Assembly: GCA_965230215.1 (NCBI GenBank)
Contig: CBDDKN010000001.1
Coordinates: forward strand, 1,054,001 to 1,118,000
Length of the DNA: 64,000 bases
Direction: 5' to 3'
Source of the DNA: RFSX01 sp965230215
GTDB taxonomy: Bacteria; Bacteroidota; Bacteroidia; Chitinophagales; Saprospiraceae
The notes below the pieces were generated by a model that did no database searches, was not told the DNA's origin, and saw only the letters and a program-made list of their open reading frames with translations. A program made the translations under genes and the position numbers. How positions within the stretch are numbered: the stretch's first letter is position 1; the number at the start of each line of letters is the position of its first letter. Shown here in pieces: positions 9,062-18,324 of the stretch.

Positions 9062-10252
9062 ATGACAATATATCTCTTTGGTGTATGGTCCATATTCTTA
9101 ATCGTTTCTGCAATTATCAGAGTAACCTTGATAGGCATCATCCAAAAGCCGACCATCAAATATCTTATAGGATCTGAAGACCAAGATAGCTATGATAAGA
9201 CTTTCAACAGTATCGCTGTAATGGCTTTCTTGTTTGCAATAATCTGTGCTGTTGGTATAATTGGATATTACATGATACCACAGCAGATATATGATACAGG
9301 TTATCTGAGCACTGTCATGCTGTACTTTATACCACAACTCCCTTTCTGGGTTATATTTTTGTGCATTCAATATAGCGAGCAAGCACATTTCAAATACAAA
9401 GGTACCGTCATCAGTGCTATTGCTTTTAATCTACTGTTTTTGCTAGGTGTATTATATCTGATCTTCAGTCAGGATAAGTTGGTAATTATCGATGTGGTAT
9501 TGGTACAACTCCTGGCACTTATCGCATCCACCCTACTTATTGCATATACAAATAGGCAATACTATAACATCAAAGCCAGCTTCAGCTTCCAATTATTCAA
9601 AGAGATTTTTCAGTTTACCAGGTATGTTGCATTTGCAAACATGTTATTCATGCTGAAAAAGAACCTGGACACATTCATCCTAAATATTTTCTACGGTCCC
9701 AATGCCGTAGCGGTTTATCAGACGGCATTGAAGATGCTCCAGTTCTTCGAACTTCCAAACCAGGTCATCTCCCAGGCGTCGTTCCCCAAAAGCGTTGCAG
9801 CTAACACCGATACAAAATCAAGTGCGCTTAAAAACATATTTGAACAGTCCGTGGGCAAAACCATTATTATAAGCTTACTACCTATGTTGGGCATATTCAT
9901 AGGCGCTGACTACATAATTGAATTAATTGGAGGTTTTAATTATCGATTTGCGGCAACACATCTAAGGATACTGCTAATAATGGTATTCATATACCCTGTC
10001 ATCTATCAGTTTGGAACCATACTCGACAGTCAGGGAAAATCAAGACTCAATTATTACTACGCTCTTCTACATCTAATTATCATTCTGATAGTAATGCCTC
10101 TTAGTATTTATTTCATGGGAGAAATTGGAGCTTCAGTGGGTCTGATAGCCTGCAACATCATTATTGCCATCTTACATCTTTCGTACCTTAGAAAGACTTA
10201 TAATATTGAATTAGGAAATATTCTGAAAAAATCTTTGAGATCTTGGCGTTAG
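9062..10252 (+). CDS. Wzx-like polysaccharide flippase
   Basis: A polytopic protein with about 12 hydrophobic segments in the pattern of Wzx/MATE-fold O-unit flippases, ending in a charged tail. The first in-frame standard start is ATG at 9062 (396 residues), but the frame is open back to 8951 and the extra ~37 residues (with SIALEKALRVLINIIV) look exactly like the first helix of a Wzx protein. No ATG, GTG or TTG exists in that extension, and it contains a run of eight A (8964-8971), so the true start is unclear: a non-standard start, slippage, or a sequence error. Flips the lipid-linked repeat unit across the inner membrane. The gene overlaps the next glycosyltransferase by 10 bases. Confidence 0.75.
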   Translation: MTIYLFGVWSIFLIVSAIIRVTLIGIIQKPTIKYLIGSEDQDSYDKTFNSIAVMAFLFAIICAVGIIGYYMIPQQIYDTGYLSTVMLYFIPQLPFWVIFLCIQYSEQAHFKYKGTVISAIAFNLLFLLGVLYLIFSQDKLVIIDVVLVQLLALIASTLLIAYTNRQYYNIKASFSFQLFKEIFQFTRYVAFANMLFMLKKNLDTFILNIFYGPNAVAVYQTALKMLQFFELPNQVISQASFPKSVAANTDTKSSALKNIFEQSVGKTIIISLLPMLGIFIGADYIIELIGGFNYRFAATHLRILLIMVFIYPVIYQFGTILDSQGKSRLNYYYALLHLIIILIVMPLSIYFMGEIGASVGLIACNIIIAILHLSYLRKTYNIELGNILKKSLRSWR

Positions 10253-11427
10253 ATAAACATATCGCAATAGTAATTCTGGATATCTCAAGGATTGAAAAAT
10301 CCTTCAGCTCAAGTTCCTATGCACTTGGTAAATCTCTGGCTGAAAAAGGGTTCCGGGTAATTCACATCAACAACCCTCTGAGCATAAAAGACATATTTAA
10401 TCGCAAACGGCTTAAAAGCTATCTTGATTTTTCTGAACAAAGCAAAAGAGAAAGTAAATTATTCAGCAGCCACTATATCTACCCTATACTCAGCATCAAT
10501 TGGCTACCCAAAGGATCTCTATATAAATTGGCTTCCAAATTGAATAACATGATATTCAATAAATACTTGGACAGGATTCTCTCTTCCGAAAATGTAGATA
10601 AATTCATTTTTGTCAATAGCTTTAACCCTTTCTACAGCATTATATCAGCTTCTGCACTTAAAGGAAGAATGGCCAATATCTATCAAAGTGTGGACCTAAT
10701 GCGAGAAAGTAATTACATAAAGAAACATGGAACGACATTGGAACAGGAATACGCTAAAGAAGCTGATCTGGTGCTGGTAAGTTCGCGTGCACTACTTTCT
10801 GAATTTCCGGATTCATTGGACATACACCTTCTTGAAAATGCTGCCGATGCAAGGGTATTTCAAAACGCTCCCAAAGAGACCAGTATGTTGAAAGCTTCAA
10901 AAGCAGACAACAAAAAGATCATCGGCTTTTTTGGTCACTTAGACCCTTTGCGTATAGATGTTGATCTGATTATCAAAACGGCCAAGTATTATTCTAACGA
11001 ACAAGTGGTACTCATTGGTCCCAATAGCCTTTCCAAATCGGAAAACGCTAAACTCAAGGCTCTCGAAAATATCATTTTCATACCGCCGGTCAACTATGAA
11101 AGCCTGGGAGCCTACCTCTTTGATTTTGATTGTTGCATTATTCCATTTAAGATCAATGAACTGACCAAGTACATTTATCCTTTGAAACTGAATGAATACC
11201 TGAGTCTTGGAAAAGCAGTAGTTTCAACCAACTTCTCAGATGACTTAGATAGCTATTCTGATCTTGCATATATTTCAGATAATCATGATTCGTTTATTAA
11301 GTCCATAAACAATGCACTCTCTGAAAATAGTGAATCAGAAAAGAAGAGAATACAAAGAGCAGAAAAAGAGAGTTGGAATAATAGAGCAGAACGGTTTATT
11401 AATCTGGTAAATAGCAAAATACTATGA
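10243..11427 (+). CDS. GT4-like (glycosyl transferase group 1) protein
   Basis: A 394-residue GT-B fold glycosyltransferase. The N-terminal half has the SYALGKSLAEKGFRVIHINN segment and the YQSVDLMRES stretch; the C-terminal half has KIIGFFGHLDPLRIDVDLI, then YPLKLNEYLSLGKAVVSTN, the nucleotide-sugar-binding E-x7-E-like region of this superfamily. Start is TTG at 10243, inside the end of the flippase gene; there is no nearby ATG and the first residues form the expected first beta strand (HIAIVILDIS). Probably adds one sugar of the repeat unit on the cytoplasmic face. Its stop TGA overlaps the ATG of a 26-codon reading frame (ATGA). Confidence 0.8.
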   Translation: MALDKHIAIVILDISRIEKSFSSSSYALGKSLAEKGFRVIHINNPLSIKDIFNRKRLKSYLDFSEQSKRESKLFSSHYIYPILSINWLPKGSLYKLASKLNNMIFNKYLDRILSSENVDKFIFVNSFNPFYSIISASALKGRMANIYQSVDLMRESNYIKKHGTTLEQEYAKEADLVLVSSRALLSEFPDSLDIHLLENAADARVFQNAPKETSMLKASKADNKKIIGFFGHLDPLRIDVDLIIKTAKYYSNEQVVLIGPNSLSKSENAKLKALENIIFIPPVNYESLGAYLFDFDCCIIPFKINELTKYIYPLKLNEYLSLGKAVVSTNFSDDLDSYSDLAYISDNHDSFIKSINNALSENSESEKKRIQRAEKESWNNRAERFINLVNSKIL

Positions 11428-11504
11428 TTAACAAAAAGTACATAAGACTCCTTTTTATCTTGTGCTTATTCATTGGATTATTGATAGCCACATTATTCTT
11501 ATAA
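11424..11504 (+). CDS. 26-residue membrane micropeptide (hypothetical)
   Basis: A short frame beginning with the ATG of an ATGA overlap with the upstream glycosyltransferase stop and ending in TAA at 11502-11504. The product starts MINKKYIR and continues as one uninterrupted hydrophobic stretch of about 18 residues, an ideal single transmembrane helix with positive N-terminal residues. It fills the gap before the Wzy-like gene, whose ATG is 8 bases on. Tight coupling and coherent topology argue that it is translated, but it is too short to assign by family and chance is possible. It might be a small helper of the polymerase or flippase; that is speculation. Confidence 0.4.
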   Translation: MINKKYIRLLFILCLFIGLLIATLFL

Positions 11505-11511
11505 TCAACTG

Positions 11512-12795
11512 ATGCATTCAAGCAATTCCATATCGTACAATAATATCGGCTTAGGTCTGGCTGTACTCCTGCTGTGCATCTCAATTTGTAATAGTCTTCT
11601 TGCACGTGTAACAGGCTTACCTATGGGTATACTGCTTGATCTACTCATAGGATTGTCCTTGGCTTTTGTGCTCTTCAGATCTGACTACATTAGGAAGAGA
11701 AATCTTTGCATCAACTTAATTATAATCTGGTTTATTTATTGCTCAAGCCACCTCATATTGCATTCCACGATTAATCATGCATCAGTTGGAGCGTTTAGAA
11801 ACTATGCTTTTCGTTTTCTTAGTCTGCCCCTTTTCTTATACATTACCGCTTATAGATCTTCAGTTGTCAAACTCGTAGTATTCATAAGTGTTATCAATCT
11901 CATAGTCTCTACTTATGGATTGATACAACACTACATTGGCTTTCCAGACTGGGACATGTCCTATATATACGCCTCACAAGGAAGAACAGAATTGTTTACA
12001 CATTTCAATCTGCTAAGAATCATATCGGTATTTTCTGATCCTACCACACTCGGCATTTATAGCTGCATCATGTTGGCAATGACTGTTCTACTATTTCCCT
12101 TAGTTAGAAAAGCGCGCAACAAAGTATCCCTGGGCTTTGTCAGCTTGCTATTGATATCAAACACACTGCTGGCTTACTCTAGAACACCCTATCTCCTATT
12201 GGCAATCGGCGCCGTGATATTTGTCGTTTTTACATTAGAAACCAGAAGGCTTTTGACCACAATTGGCTTAGCCATTTTGATAGCAATCCCACTGTTGACC
12301 ACGAACAATCCTCTGTCAAGCAGAATTAAATCCGCATTTGATTTTAAGAACAATGTCTCACTGCAGATAAGAAATACAGACCGACATTATGTTCAGGAGT
12401 TTATTCATTCCAAACCTTACGGTATAGGAATGGGCCAGACTGGGTTCTATAGTGCGGAGCAGGAAACCAAAGACTTTCTAAGTAAGTTCCAGGCCAATAA
12501 TGGCTACCTTAAACTTGCTATCGAATTGGGATGGGTCTCTTTCGTTCTCTATCTGCTTCTTTTCCTGACAATAGCTTTGTATGGTTTATCTATATATAAC
12601 AATCTAGAAGGCTTAAGTCAACAATCCGCTTTCCTCGCTTTTTACATTCCCCTACTCCTGTTGATCATTGCCAATTTCCCACAAGAAACAATTATAAGAA
12701 ACCCGTTCAACGTGCTTGTGTGTTTCTTTATAGCTATGGTAACAAACATTAAGACACTGGTGCAAGAAAAGCCTAGTTCTGATCAGAATCTGTAA
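11512..12795 (+). CDS. O-antigen polymerase/ligase-like protein (Wzy/WaaL type)
   Basis: A 427-residue integral membrane protein with around 11-12 hydrophobic helices and a larger extracytoplasmic loop at about residues 270-330. The loop contains the GIGMGQTGFYSAEQ and NNGYLKLAIELGWVSFVLY segments characteristic of the Wzy_C/O-antigen ligase superfamily. Expected role is polymerising the flipped repeat units, or ligating them to an acceptor, in the periplasm. Sequence alone does not separate polymerase from ligase; the neighbouring Wzx- and Wzz-like genes favour polymerase. The 3' end overlaps the convergent glycosyltransferase gene by 23 bases (12773-12795). Confidence 0.8.
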   Translation: MHSSNSISYNNIGLGLAVLLLCISICNSLLARVTGLPMGILLDLLIGLSLAFVLFRSDYIRKRNLCINLIIIWFIYCSSHLILHSTINHASVGAFRNYAFRFLSLPLFLYITAYRSSVVKLVVFISVINLIVSTYGLIQHYIGFPDWDMSYIYASQGRTELFTHFNLLRIISVFSDPTTLGIYSCIMLAMTVLLFPLVRKARNKVSLGFVSLLLISNTLLAYSRTPYLLLAIGAVIFVVFTLETRRLLTTIGLAILIAIPLLTTNNPLSSRIKSAFDFKNNVSLQIRNTDRHYVQEFIHSKPYGIGMGQTGFYSAEQETKDFLSKFQANNGYLKLAIELGWVSFVLYLLLFLTIALYGLSIYNNLEGLSQQSAFLAFYIPLLLLIIANFPQETIIRNPFNVLVCFFIAMVTNIKTLVQEKPSSDQNL

Positions 12796-13957
12796 TATTC
12801 TTCGTTGGCTTGAATTTGCGTTTACCTATAATCAAGTATAATAAGCTTTTCAACTGAGTGATTGCAAATAAAGGCATAGCCCATAATGATCGCCACACCT
12901 CAGATGACACACCTGTCAAAGCTAGACTAAGTATGATACCCATCATAAAAATGAATAGTGATAGGATAAGAGTCAATGCACCAGATTGATTTGTAAATAA
13001 CGCCACAATAATCAGGAGAACTGTCAGACCTAACAGCACGACGACAGGAGGTGTGAAAGAAACCAATCCAAACAAAAACCTGTTCCAGTTTAGCTTTAAT
13101 GCCCCTTTGAAAATATGCCCTAGAGATGAAGGTATATTTTGAAAATACGCATACAGCCATTTACTTCTTTGGTTTAAAAGTTCAGACCTGGAATCTACTT
13201 TCGCATCAATTACTTTTGCATTCCAGGCATAGGCAATTCTATGACCATTGGAGACGGAATAATTCTGCAGCAGCTTATCCTCTGCTATTAAAGCGTTAAC
13301 ATTACCATCCTCATTAACGCTCATTGCCTTTCTTATAAATGATTGAAGTAAATCAGCAGATATGACAAATCCAGAACCAGACAAAGTAGCTGATGACCCG
13401 AGCTTAAAAGGCAGCCACCTATCCACATAGTTCTTGTATACTTCACTGATACTATCTACTCTAGCTGTCGATGTGTTCAGGTTGCCCGCTACCCTTCGCC
13501 CCTGAATAAGCTCAAATCCTTCAGCAATATAGGCATACACATTATCAAAAAACTGATCCTCAAAGTCGTTATCAGCATCAAAAATGGCCACATAAGGAAA
13601 ATCTTCTTCCCATTGTTCAATCGCAAACTCTATGGACTTGAGCTTAAGCCCCAACTCCACTTCTGGTTTGAGATAATAAATCCTTGAGTGCGGTAAAGAA
13701 GCCGGCACCTGCTCTACCGCATCTGCGACGATGTAAACATGAAGATTCTCAAGATCCAATCCCTTAAAGTGCTCGATAATGCCATGAGTTATCGATAGGT
13801 TCTTATATGCTGTTATGATTACAGCAATTTTCTGTGCCGGCAAATCTTGAGGCAGCTGTTTAGATCTTGACGATAGCCGACCAATTAGAATCAAGATAGA
13901 GGGCAAGCACAGGTAGAAGCAACAGAAGATCACCAATATGTTGAGAACATTCAGCAT
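12773..13957 (-). CDS. Membrane GT2 glycosyltransferase
   Basis: A 394-residue family 2 glycosyltransferase with an N-terminal membrane helix, a cytoplasmic GT-A domain and C-terminal membrane helices, the layout of processive or membrane-anchored GT2 enzymes. Motifs: KIAVIITAYKNLSITHGII, AIFDADNDFED (DxD), the acceptor-side LIAEDKLLQNY and NQRSKWLYAY, which is a variant of the QxxRW box found in cellulose/hyaluronan-type synthases. It is convergent with the Wzy-like gene (23-base overlap) and divergent from the sulfotransferase gene (76 bases between starts). ATG at 13957. Adds a sugar to the repeat unit or extends a glycan; the product is not predictable. Confidence 0.85.
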   Translation of the reverse strand: MLNVLNILVIFCCFYLCLPSILILIGRLSSRSKQLPQDLPAQKIAVIITAYKNLSITHGIIEHFKGLDLENLHVYIVADAVEQVPASLPHSRIYYLKPEVELGLKLKSIEFAIEQWEEDFPYVAIFDADNDFEDQFFDNVYAYIAEGFELIQGRRVAGNLNTSTARVDSISEVYKNYVDRWLPFKLGSSATLSGSGFVISADLLQSFIRKAMSVNEDGNVNALIAEDKLLQNYSVSNGHRIAYAWNAKVIDAKVDSRSELLNQRSKWLYAYFQNIPSSLGHIFKGALKLNWNRFLFGLVSFTPPVVVLLGLTVLLIIVALFTNQSGALTLILSLFIFMMGIILSLALTGVSSEVWRSLWAMPLFAITQLKSLLYLIIGKRKFKPTKNITDSDQN

Positions 13958-14033
13958 TTAAAAGACTTGGACACAAGATAACAACAAGCTGCGATTTTTC
14001 ATCCATCTGAATAATCATTAGCTTGCGGATGAA

Positions 14034-14978
14034 ATGGTTTATAATTCAGATAAAAGACCGAATTTGTTCCTCATCGGTGCCGGTAAAAGCGGGACCACTA
14101 CACTGCACAACCTGCTATCAAGACATCCTGACATATTTATGTCGAAAATCAAAGAACCCGGTTATTTTGAATATAAAGGAAAGGATGTGCGTCAAGTATT
14201 TTATCCTGATGGGAATATCCTCAATCCTTCCTTCCTCAATGAGATTATTACAAACGAAGCGGAATACGCAGCCTTGTTTGATGCAGCTACTGATCAGACA
14301 TATCTTGGCGAATCAACGACAGCTTACCTCAATGGAGACCACGCATTGAAGAATATTCATGATTTCAGCTCTGACCCTAAGTTTATAGTTATTCTCAGAA
14401 ACCCCGTTGAACGGCTCATTTCAAGGTGGACCCATTTGAAGGAGGTCACCAACTCCGGAATCGGACATAGCCCATTGTCCAGTGTATTTCACGATAATCG
14501 ATGGATAGAGCGCAAGGAACTTTTAGATCAGGGTCGTTATTACACCCATCTCAGCAATTTTTACAAATTATTCAGCAGAGACCAACTCTTGGTTTTGTTT
14601 TTTGAAGACTTAAACAGGGACATTTCCAAAGTATTGACTCAAGTAAGTTCGTTTCTCGGTATAGCGCCTTTTCATAAGGTCAATTCAGAGATGAAATACA
14701 ATGCAAGCGGTGAGGTCAAAAACAAATTACTCCATAAAGTTATGGGACGTAATTCTGGCTTTATTCGCTTTATACGAACCCGGTTACCAAAATTCTATTC
14801 TCTCCTCTCAGGCAATAAAGAGATAAAGGATTGGATAAATAATACCAGGGCAAAAAACAAAAAGGCGGTTAGCATAGATCCCCTACTAAAAAAGGAGATT
14901 TATGACACTTTCTACAAACAGGAAGTGGAGCAATTAGAACAGCTATTGAATATCGATCTTTCCCATTGGAAATATTAA
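14034..14978 (+). CDS. Sulfotransferase
   Basis: A 314-residue PAPS-dependent sulfotransferase. The 5'-phosphosulfate loop GAGKSGTTTLHNLLSRHP is at about residues 14-31 and the 3'-phosphate site RNPVERLISRW at about 120-130, as in the heparan-sulfate/NDST-like domain family. The following KEPGYFEYKG also matches that group. It would transfer sulfate from PAPS to a sugar hydroxyl or amine of the polysaccharide. ATP sulfurylase genes cysN and cysD lie 5-7 kb downstream in the same locus and could supply activated sulfate. ATG at 14034. Confident on family; the acceptor is inferred from context. Confidence 0.88.
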   Translation: MVYNSDKRPNLFLIGAGKSGTTTLHNLLSRHPDIFMSKIKEPGYFEYKGKDVRQVFYPDGNILNPSFLNEIITNEAEYAALFDAATDQTYLGESTTAYLNGDHALKNIHDFSSDPKFIVILRNPVERLISRWTHLKEVTNSGIGHSPLSSVFHDNRWIERKELLDQGRYYTHLSNFYKLFSRDQLLVLFFEDLNRDISKVLTQVSSFLGIAPFHKVNSEMKYNASGEVKNKLLHKVMGRNSGFIRFIRTRLPKFYSLLSGNKEIKDWINNTRAKNKKAVSIDPLLKKEIYDTFYKQEVEQLEQLLNIDLSHWKY

Positions 14979-15042
14979 TCCAAGTATCACTGAACAATAT
15001 ATATGAGTATCAAGCTGGTGAATCCCCCTCGAATTCATACTT

Positions 15043-16227
15043 TTGATTCTGAAATTGTCTGAATTGAAAATTGTTTTCTGGATCAGTTTATTCCTCGTAT
15101 TATATACCTACATACTCTATGCAGTGGGTATCTGGATATATCTTCAATTATTCGGCAGGCAGAAAAGACTTCATGATATTGACCATCTGGAAACAGTAAG
15201 TATTCTGGTAGCGTGCTTTAACGAGGAGCAATTCATTGAATCCAAGATTGACAATCTCCTCAAACTCAAATATCCTAAGGATAAACTCGAAATTGCTTTT
15301 GTCACAGATGGCTCTACTGACAATACAATGCAATTAATCCAAAACAGAATCGATAATGGTCACAAGCAGATAAAACTGTTTCATGCTCCCGAACGTAAAG
15401 GCAAACAGCATGCGGTAAACAGGGTTATCCATCAGCTTCAAGGTGATATTGTTGTATTCAATGATTGCAACACAATAGTAAACGCGTTAGCCATAAGCCA
15501 GATATGCCAACATTTTGCAGATGGAAAAACTGGTGTTGTAACAGGTGAAAAAAAGATAATCGTCAGAGATGCAGATAAGGTTGTAAGCTCAGGAGAGGGT
15601 CTCTACTGGAGGTATGAATCGTTCCTTAAGAGAATGGATTCGGATTTCTACAGTGCAGTCGGTTCACCAGGTGAACTGTTTGCCATTAGAAAATCACTTT
15701 ACGAAGAAGTACCGTCCGATATTTCTATTGAAGACTTTTATCTATCTGTCAAAATTGTCCTCAAAGGTTTTCACAATATTTATGAACCCCATGCTTACGC
15801 GTCAGAACTATCTTCAGCATCACTGAAAGATGAATTTAAACGCAAGAGACGCATCGCTACCGGAGCTTTCAGAACCATGTTTTCACTTACTGAAATATAT
15901 CAATTCAAGCACCTGAAATTCCTCATCCTATACTTTTCGCATCGTGTCATGCGTTGGATGATTGCGCCAATAGCATTGCTGACCTTGTTAATATCAAGCT
16001 GCCTAATCCAAGAGACCTTTTATATGTGGTTTTTCAAGATCCAGCTCTTGATGTATGTGTTGGCATTGCTAGGCTGGATGACGAGTCATCTTAAGACAAG
16101 GTTTGTGCTGCTGTACATCCCGTTCTATTTTATGTTTATGAATACTGCTTTATTCTTTGGATTTGTTGATTTCATCAGGAACAAAAACAATGTTGTCTGG
16201 GAGAAAGTAAACCGCAGGTTAAGTTGA
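15043..16227 (+). CDS. Membrane GT2 glycosyltransferase (BcsA/NodC-like layout)
   Basis: A 394-residue GT2 enzyme with one N-terminal helix (about residues 8-28), a GT-A domain and three to four C-terminal helices. Key parts are VSILVACFNEEQFIESKI, AFVTDGSTDNT, the FNDCNT block in place of a classic DxD, the IEDFYLSVKIV acceptor motif, and KRKRRIATGAF in place of QRxRW. The start is TTG at 15043; the frame has a stop at 15019 and no ATG before residue 80 or so. It lies between the sulfotransferase and ugd genes on the same strand. A hairpin at 16235-16250 follows. Substrate unknown; could use UDP-glucuronate or UDP-xylose from the neighbouring genes. Confidence 0.82.
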   Translation: MILKLSELKIVFWISLFLVLYTYILYAVGIWIYLQLFGRQKRLHDIDHLETVSILVACFNEEQFIESKIDNLLKLKYPKDKLEIAFVTDGSTDNTMQLIQNRIDNGHKQIKLFHAPERKGKQHAVNRVIHQLQGDIVVFNDCNTIVNALAISQICQHFADGKTGVVTGEKKIIVRDADKVVSSGEGLYWRYESFLKRMDSDFYSAVGSPGELFAIRKSLYEEVPSDISIEDFYLSVKIVLKGFHNIYEPHAYASELSSASLKDEFKRKRRIATGAFRTMFSLTEIYQFKHLKFLILYFSHRVMRWMIAPIALLTLLISSCLIQETFYMWFFKIQLLMYVLALLGWMTSHLKTRFVLLYIPFYFMFMNTALFFGFVDFIRNKNNVVWEKVNRRLS

Positions 16228-16234
16228 ATTTAAG

Positions 16235-16250
16235 CGAATGTAAACATTCG
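16235..16250. terminator. Small hairpin after the GT2 gene
   Basis: Perfect 6-base arms (CGAATG / CATTCG) around a TAAA loop, 8 bases after the GT2 stop, followed by an AT-rich but not T-rich tract. Could be a weak terminator or an mRNA 3' end stabiliser before ugd; the missing T run keeps confidence low. Confidence 0.25.
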
Positions 16251-16362
16251 ATATTATTAAGAATAACGCAGTTATAGTTGATGAAAAATACTAATATATC
16301 TATGAACGATAGAGCTAAATAGTAGGAATATTGTTTTCTTTGCGTTCGTAAAATCTATCATT

Positions 16363-17682
16363 ATGAATATTGCTGTAGTTGGTACTGGATATGTAGGATT
16401 GGTTACTGGAACCTGTTTCGCAGAAACAGGTAATGATGTTGTTTGTATAGACATCGATGCGGAAAAGGTTGCACGGATGCAAAGAGGAGAAATTCCCATC
16501 TATGAACCTGGTTTGGAAGTTCTTTTTGAAAGAAATATTAAACAAGGCCGATTAAAATTTACTACAGATCTAAAAGAAGGCATAGCCAACAGTGAGATAA
16601 TATTCCTGGCTTTACCTACGCCTCCTGGTGAGGATGGTTCTGCTGATTTATCATACGTGCTTAATGTGGCCGATGACCTTTCTAAAATGTTGACCAGCTA
16701 CAAAGTTATCGTAGATAAAAGTACTGTTCCGGTGGGCACCGCTGAAAAGGTGGCTTCCGTACTGGCTAAAAACCTGGATGAGAGTCTATTCGATGTGGTT
16801 TCCAATCCTGAATTCTTGAGAGAAGGTGTAGCCGTTCAGGACTTCATGAAACCGGAACGCGTGGTTATAGGTAGTGATTCAGAAAGAGCTACAGCAACCA
16901 TGCGCCAATTATATGAGCCTTTCGTTAGACAGGGTAATCCAATCATATTCATGGATCTAAAAAGCGCGGAGTTGACCAAATATGCAGCCAACTCTTTCCT
17001 GGCCACTAAGATTTCATTTATGAATGAAATTGCCAACCTGTGTGAGCTTGTAGGTGCAGATGTGGATCAGGTTAGACGAGGGATTGGAACAGATTCCAGG
17101 ATTGGAAAGAGATTTCTTTTCCCGGGTGTTGGCTATGGAGGATCTTGTTTTCCAAAAGATGTTAAAGCACTTTTCAAAACATCCGAGGAATACGGATATG
17201 ACTTCAAAATCCTTGATTCTGTTATGCTTGTCAACAAAAAGCAGAAACTCAAAATCGCGAATAACATCAAAGCCTATTTTGGAGAGGGTTCAGGGAAAAC
17301 AATAGCCATGTGGGGACTGGCCTTCAAACCGAATACGGACGACATCCGGGAAGCACCATCAATTGACACCATCACTGCCTTATTAGAAGCAGGATTCAAT
17401 ATAGTCGCATTTGACCCCGAAGCCAATGAAAACATAGAGAAGATATTTGGTGATAAAATCAAGCTTGTTAATGATGCCTATGAAGCACTGGAAGGGGCAG
17501 ACGCTCTTGCCATTATGACAGAATGGAATGTATTCAGAACGCCAGACTTTGATAGCATTAAGAACAAATTATCAAAACCCTTGATTTTTGATGGTAGAAA
17601 TCTCTACAACCTTGACCAAATGAAAGACATGGGATTTGAATATTACTCTATCGGCAGGAAGGAAATTAAAACACAAGCCTAG
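16363..17682 (+). CDS. ugd: UDP-glucose 6-dehydrogenase
   Basis: A 439-residue cytoplasmic NAD-dependent enzyme that oxidises UDP-glucose to UDP-glucuronate. The N-terminal dinucleotide fold starts MNIAVVGTGYVGLVTGTCFA; the catalytic cysteine is Cys262 in VGYGGSCFPKDVKAL; the C-terminal UDP-binding domain has MWGLAFKPNTDDIREAPS. Length and motifs are those of bacterial Ugd/TuaD. UDP-glucuronate is a direct precursor of uronic-acid-containing glycans and the substrate of the UDP-glucuronate decarboxylase at 18740-19675. The gene opens a co-directional set with the YceI-like, OB-fold and decarboxylase genes, with only 3 bases to the next start. Confidence 0.95.
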   Translation: MNIAVVGTGYVGLVTGTCFAETGNDVVCIDIDAEKVARMQRGEIPIYEPGLEVLFERNIKQGRLKFTTDLKEGIANSEIIFLALPTPPGEDGSADLSYVLNVADDLSKMLTSYKVIVDKSTVPVGTAEKVASVLAKNLDESLFDVVSNPEFLREGVAVQDFMKPERVVIGSDSERATATMRQLYEPFVRQGNPIIFMDLKSAELTKYAANSFLATKISFMNEIANLCELVGADVDQVRRGIGTDSRIGKRFLFPGVGYGGSCFPKDVKALFKTSEEYGYDFKILDSVMLVNKKQKLKIANNIKAYFGEGSGKTIAMWGLAFKPNTDDIREAPSIDTITALLEAGFNIVAFDPEANENIEKIFGDKIKLVNDAYEALEGADALAIMTEWNVFRTPDFDSIKNKLSKPLIFDGRNLYNLDQMKDMGFEYYSIGRKEIKTQA

Positions 17683-17685
17683 TCG

Positions 17686-18315
17686 ATGTCTTTTCCTGTG
17701 AAAATTTCAAGATTATACCGTTCAGGACTATGCCTGATATTTCTTTGTTTGGCCTTTGTCGGACGAACGGCGGCACAGGTCTATACATCACGTACAGCTC
17801 ATGTGCATGTTCAATCCAGCAACAAGATTAAAAACATAGAAGCCGACAATTATCAAGTGGCTAGTGTCGTCAACTTTGAGACAGGTGAAGTGCGTTTCGA
17901 AGGATTGCTGAAGTCTTTTGAATTTCGTCTTGGCGCTATAGACCGCGTGTTCAATTCAGAAAGAGTAAACGTGTCGCAGTATCCAAAATTCAGATTTGAG
18001 GGGATGCTGATTAATAGCAAAGGCCAGAATTTTGAAAAGGCTGGCAGATATACCACAGTAGTAGAAGGTACACTGTACCTATGGGATGAAAAGAGAATCA
18101 CCAGTGCCGAAGGAACCATTATATCAGATGGTAAGGGCAAGCTGTCCGTTCAGTCAGATTTCCTGATGCGTATTGAAGAACAGAGCATGAATAAGCTCAA
18201 TGAACTCATTGATAAGAAGCTTCCAGAAGCCATGAACATATCAACAGCTACTTTTGGCGTAAGCCGTGATATTAATGTCAGTTTAGATGCTGATTATACC
18301 CGTAGGAATTGGTAA
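17686..18315 (+). CDS. YceI-like secreted protein
   Basis: A 209-residue protein with an N-terminal signal segment (hydrophobic about residues 14-27, AAQ as likely cleavage area). The mature part has the YceI lipocalin-like pattern: ETGEVRFEGLLKSFEFRLG followed by a residue pair near FNSE and VSQYPKFRFEG, the strand series typical of this family. YceI barrels bind isoprenoid-type lipids in characterised cases. Why it sits 3 bases after ugd and 9 before an OB-fold gene is not obvious; it could bind the polyprenyl lipid carrier or simply be a neighbour. Function is inferred at family level only. Confidence 0.7.
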   Translation: MSFPVKISRLYRSGLCLIFLCLAFVGRTAAQVYTSRTAHVHVQSSNKIKNIEADNYQVASVVNFETGEVRFEGLLKSFEFRLGAIDRVFNSERVNVSQYPKFRFEGMLINSKGQNFEKAGRYTTVVEGTLYLWDEKRITSAEGTIISDGKGKLSVQSDFLMRIEEQSMNKLNELIDKKLPEAMNISTATFGVSRDINVSLDADYTRRNW

Positions 18316-18324
18316 ATTGGTGAA

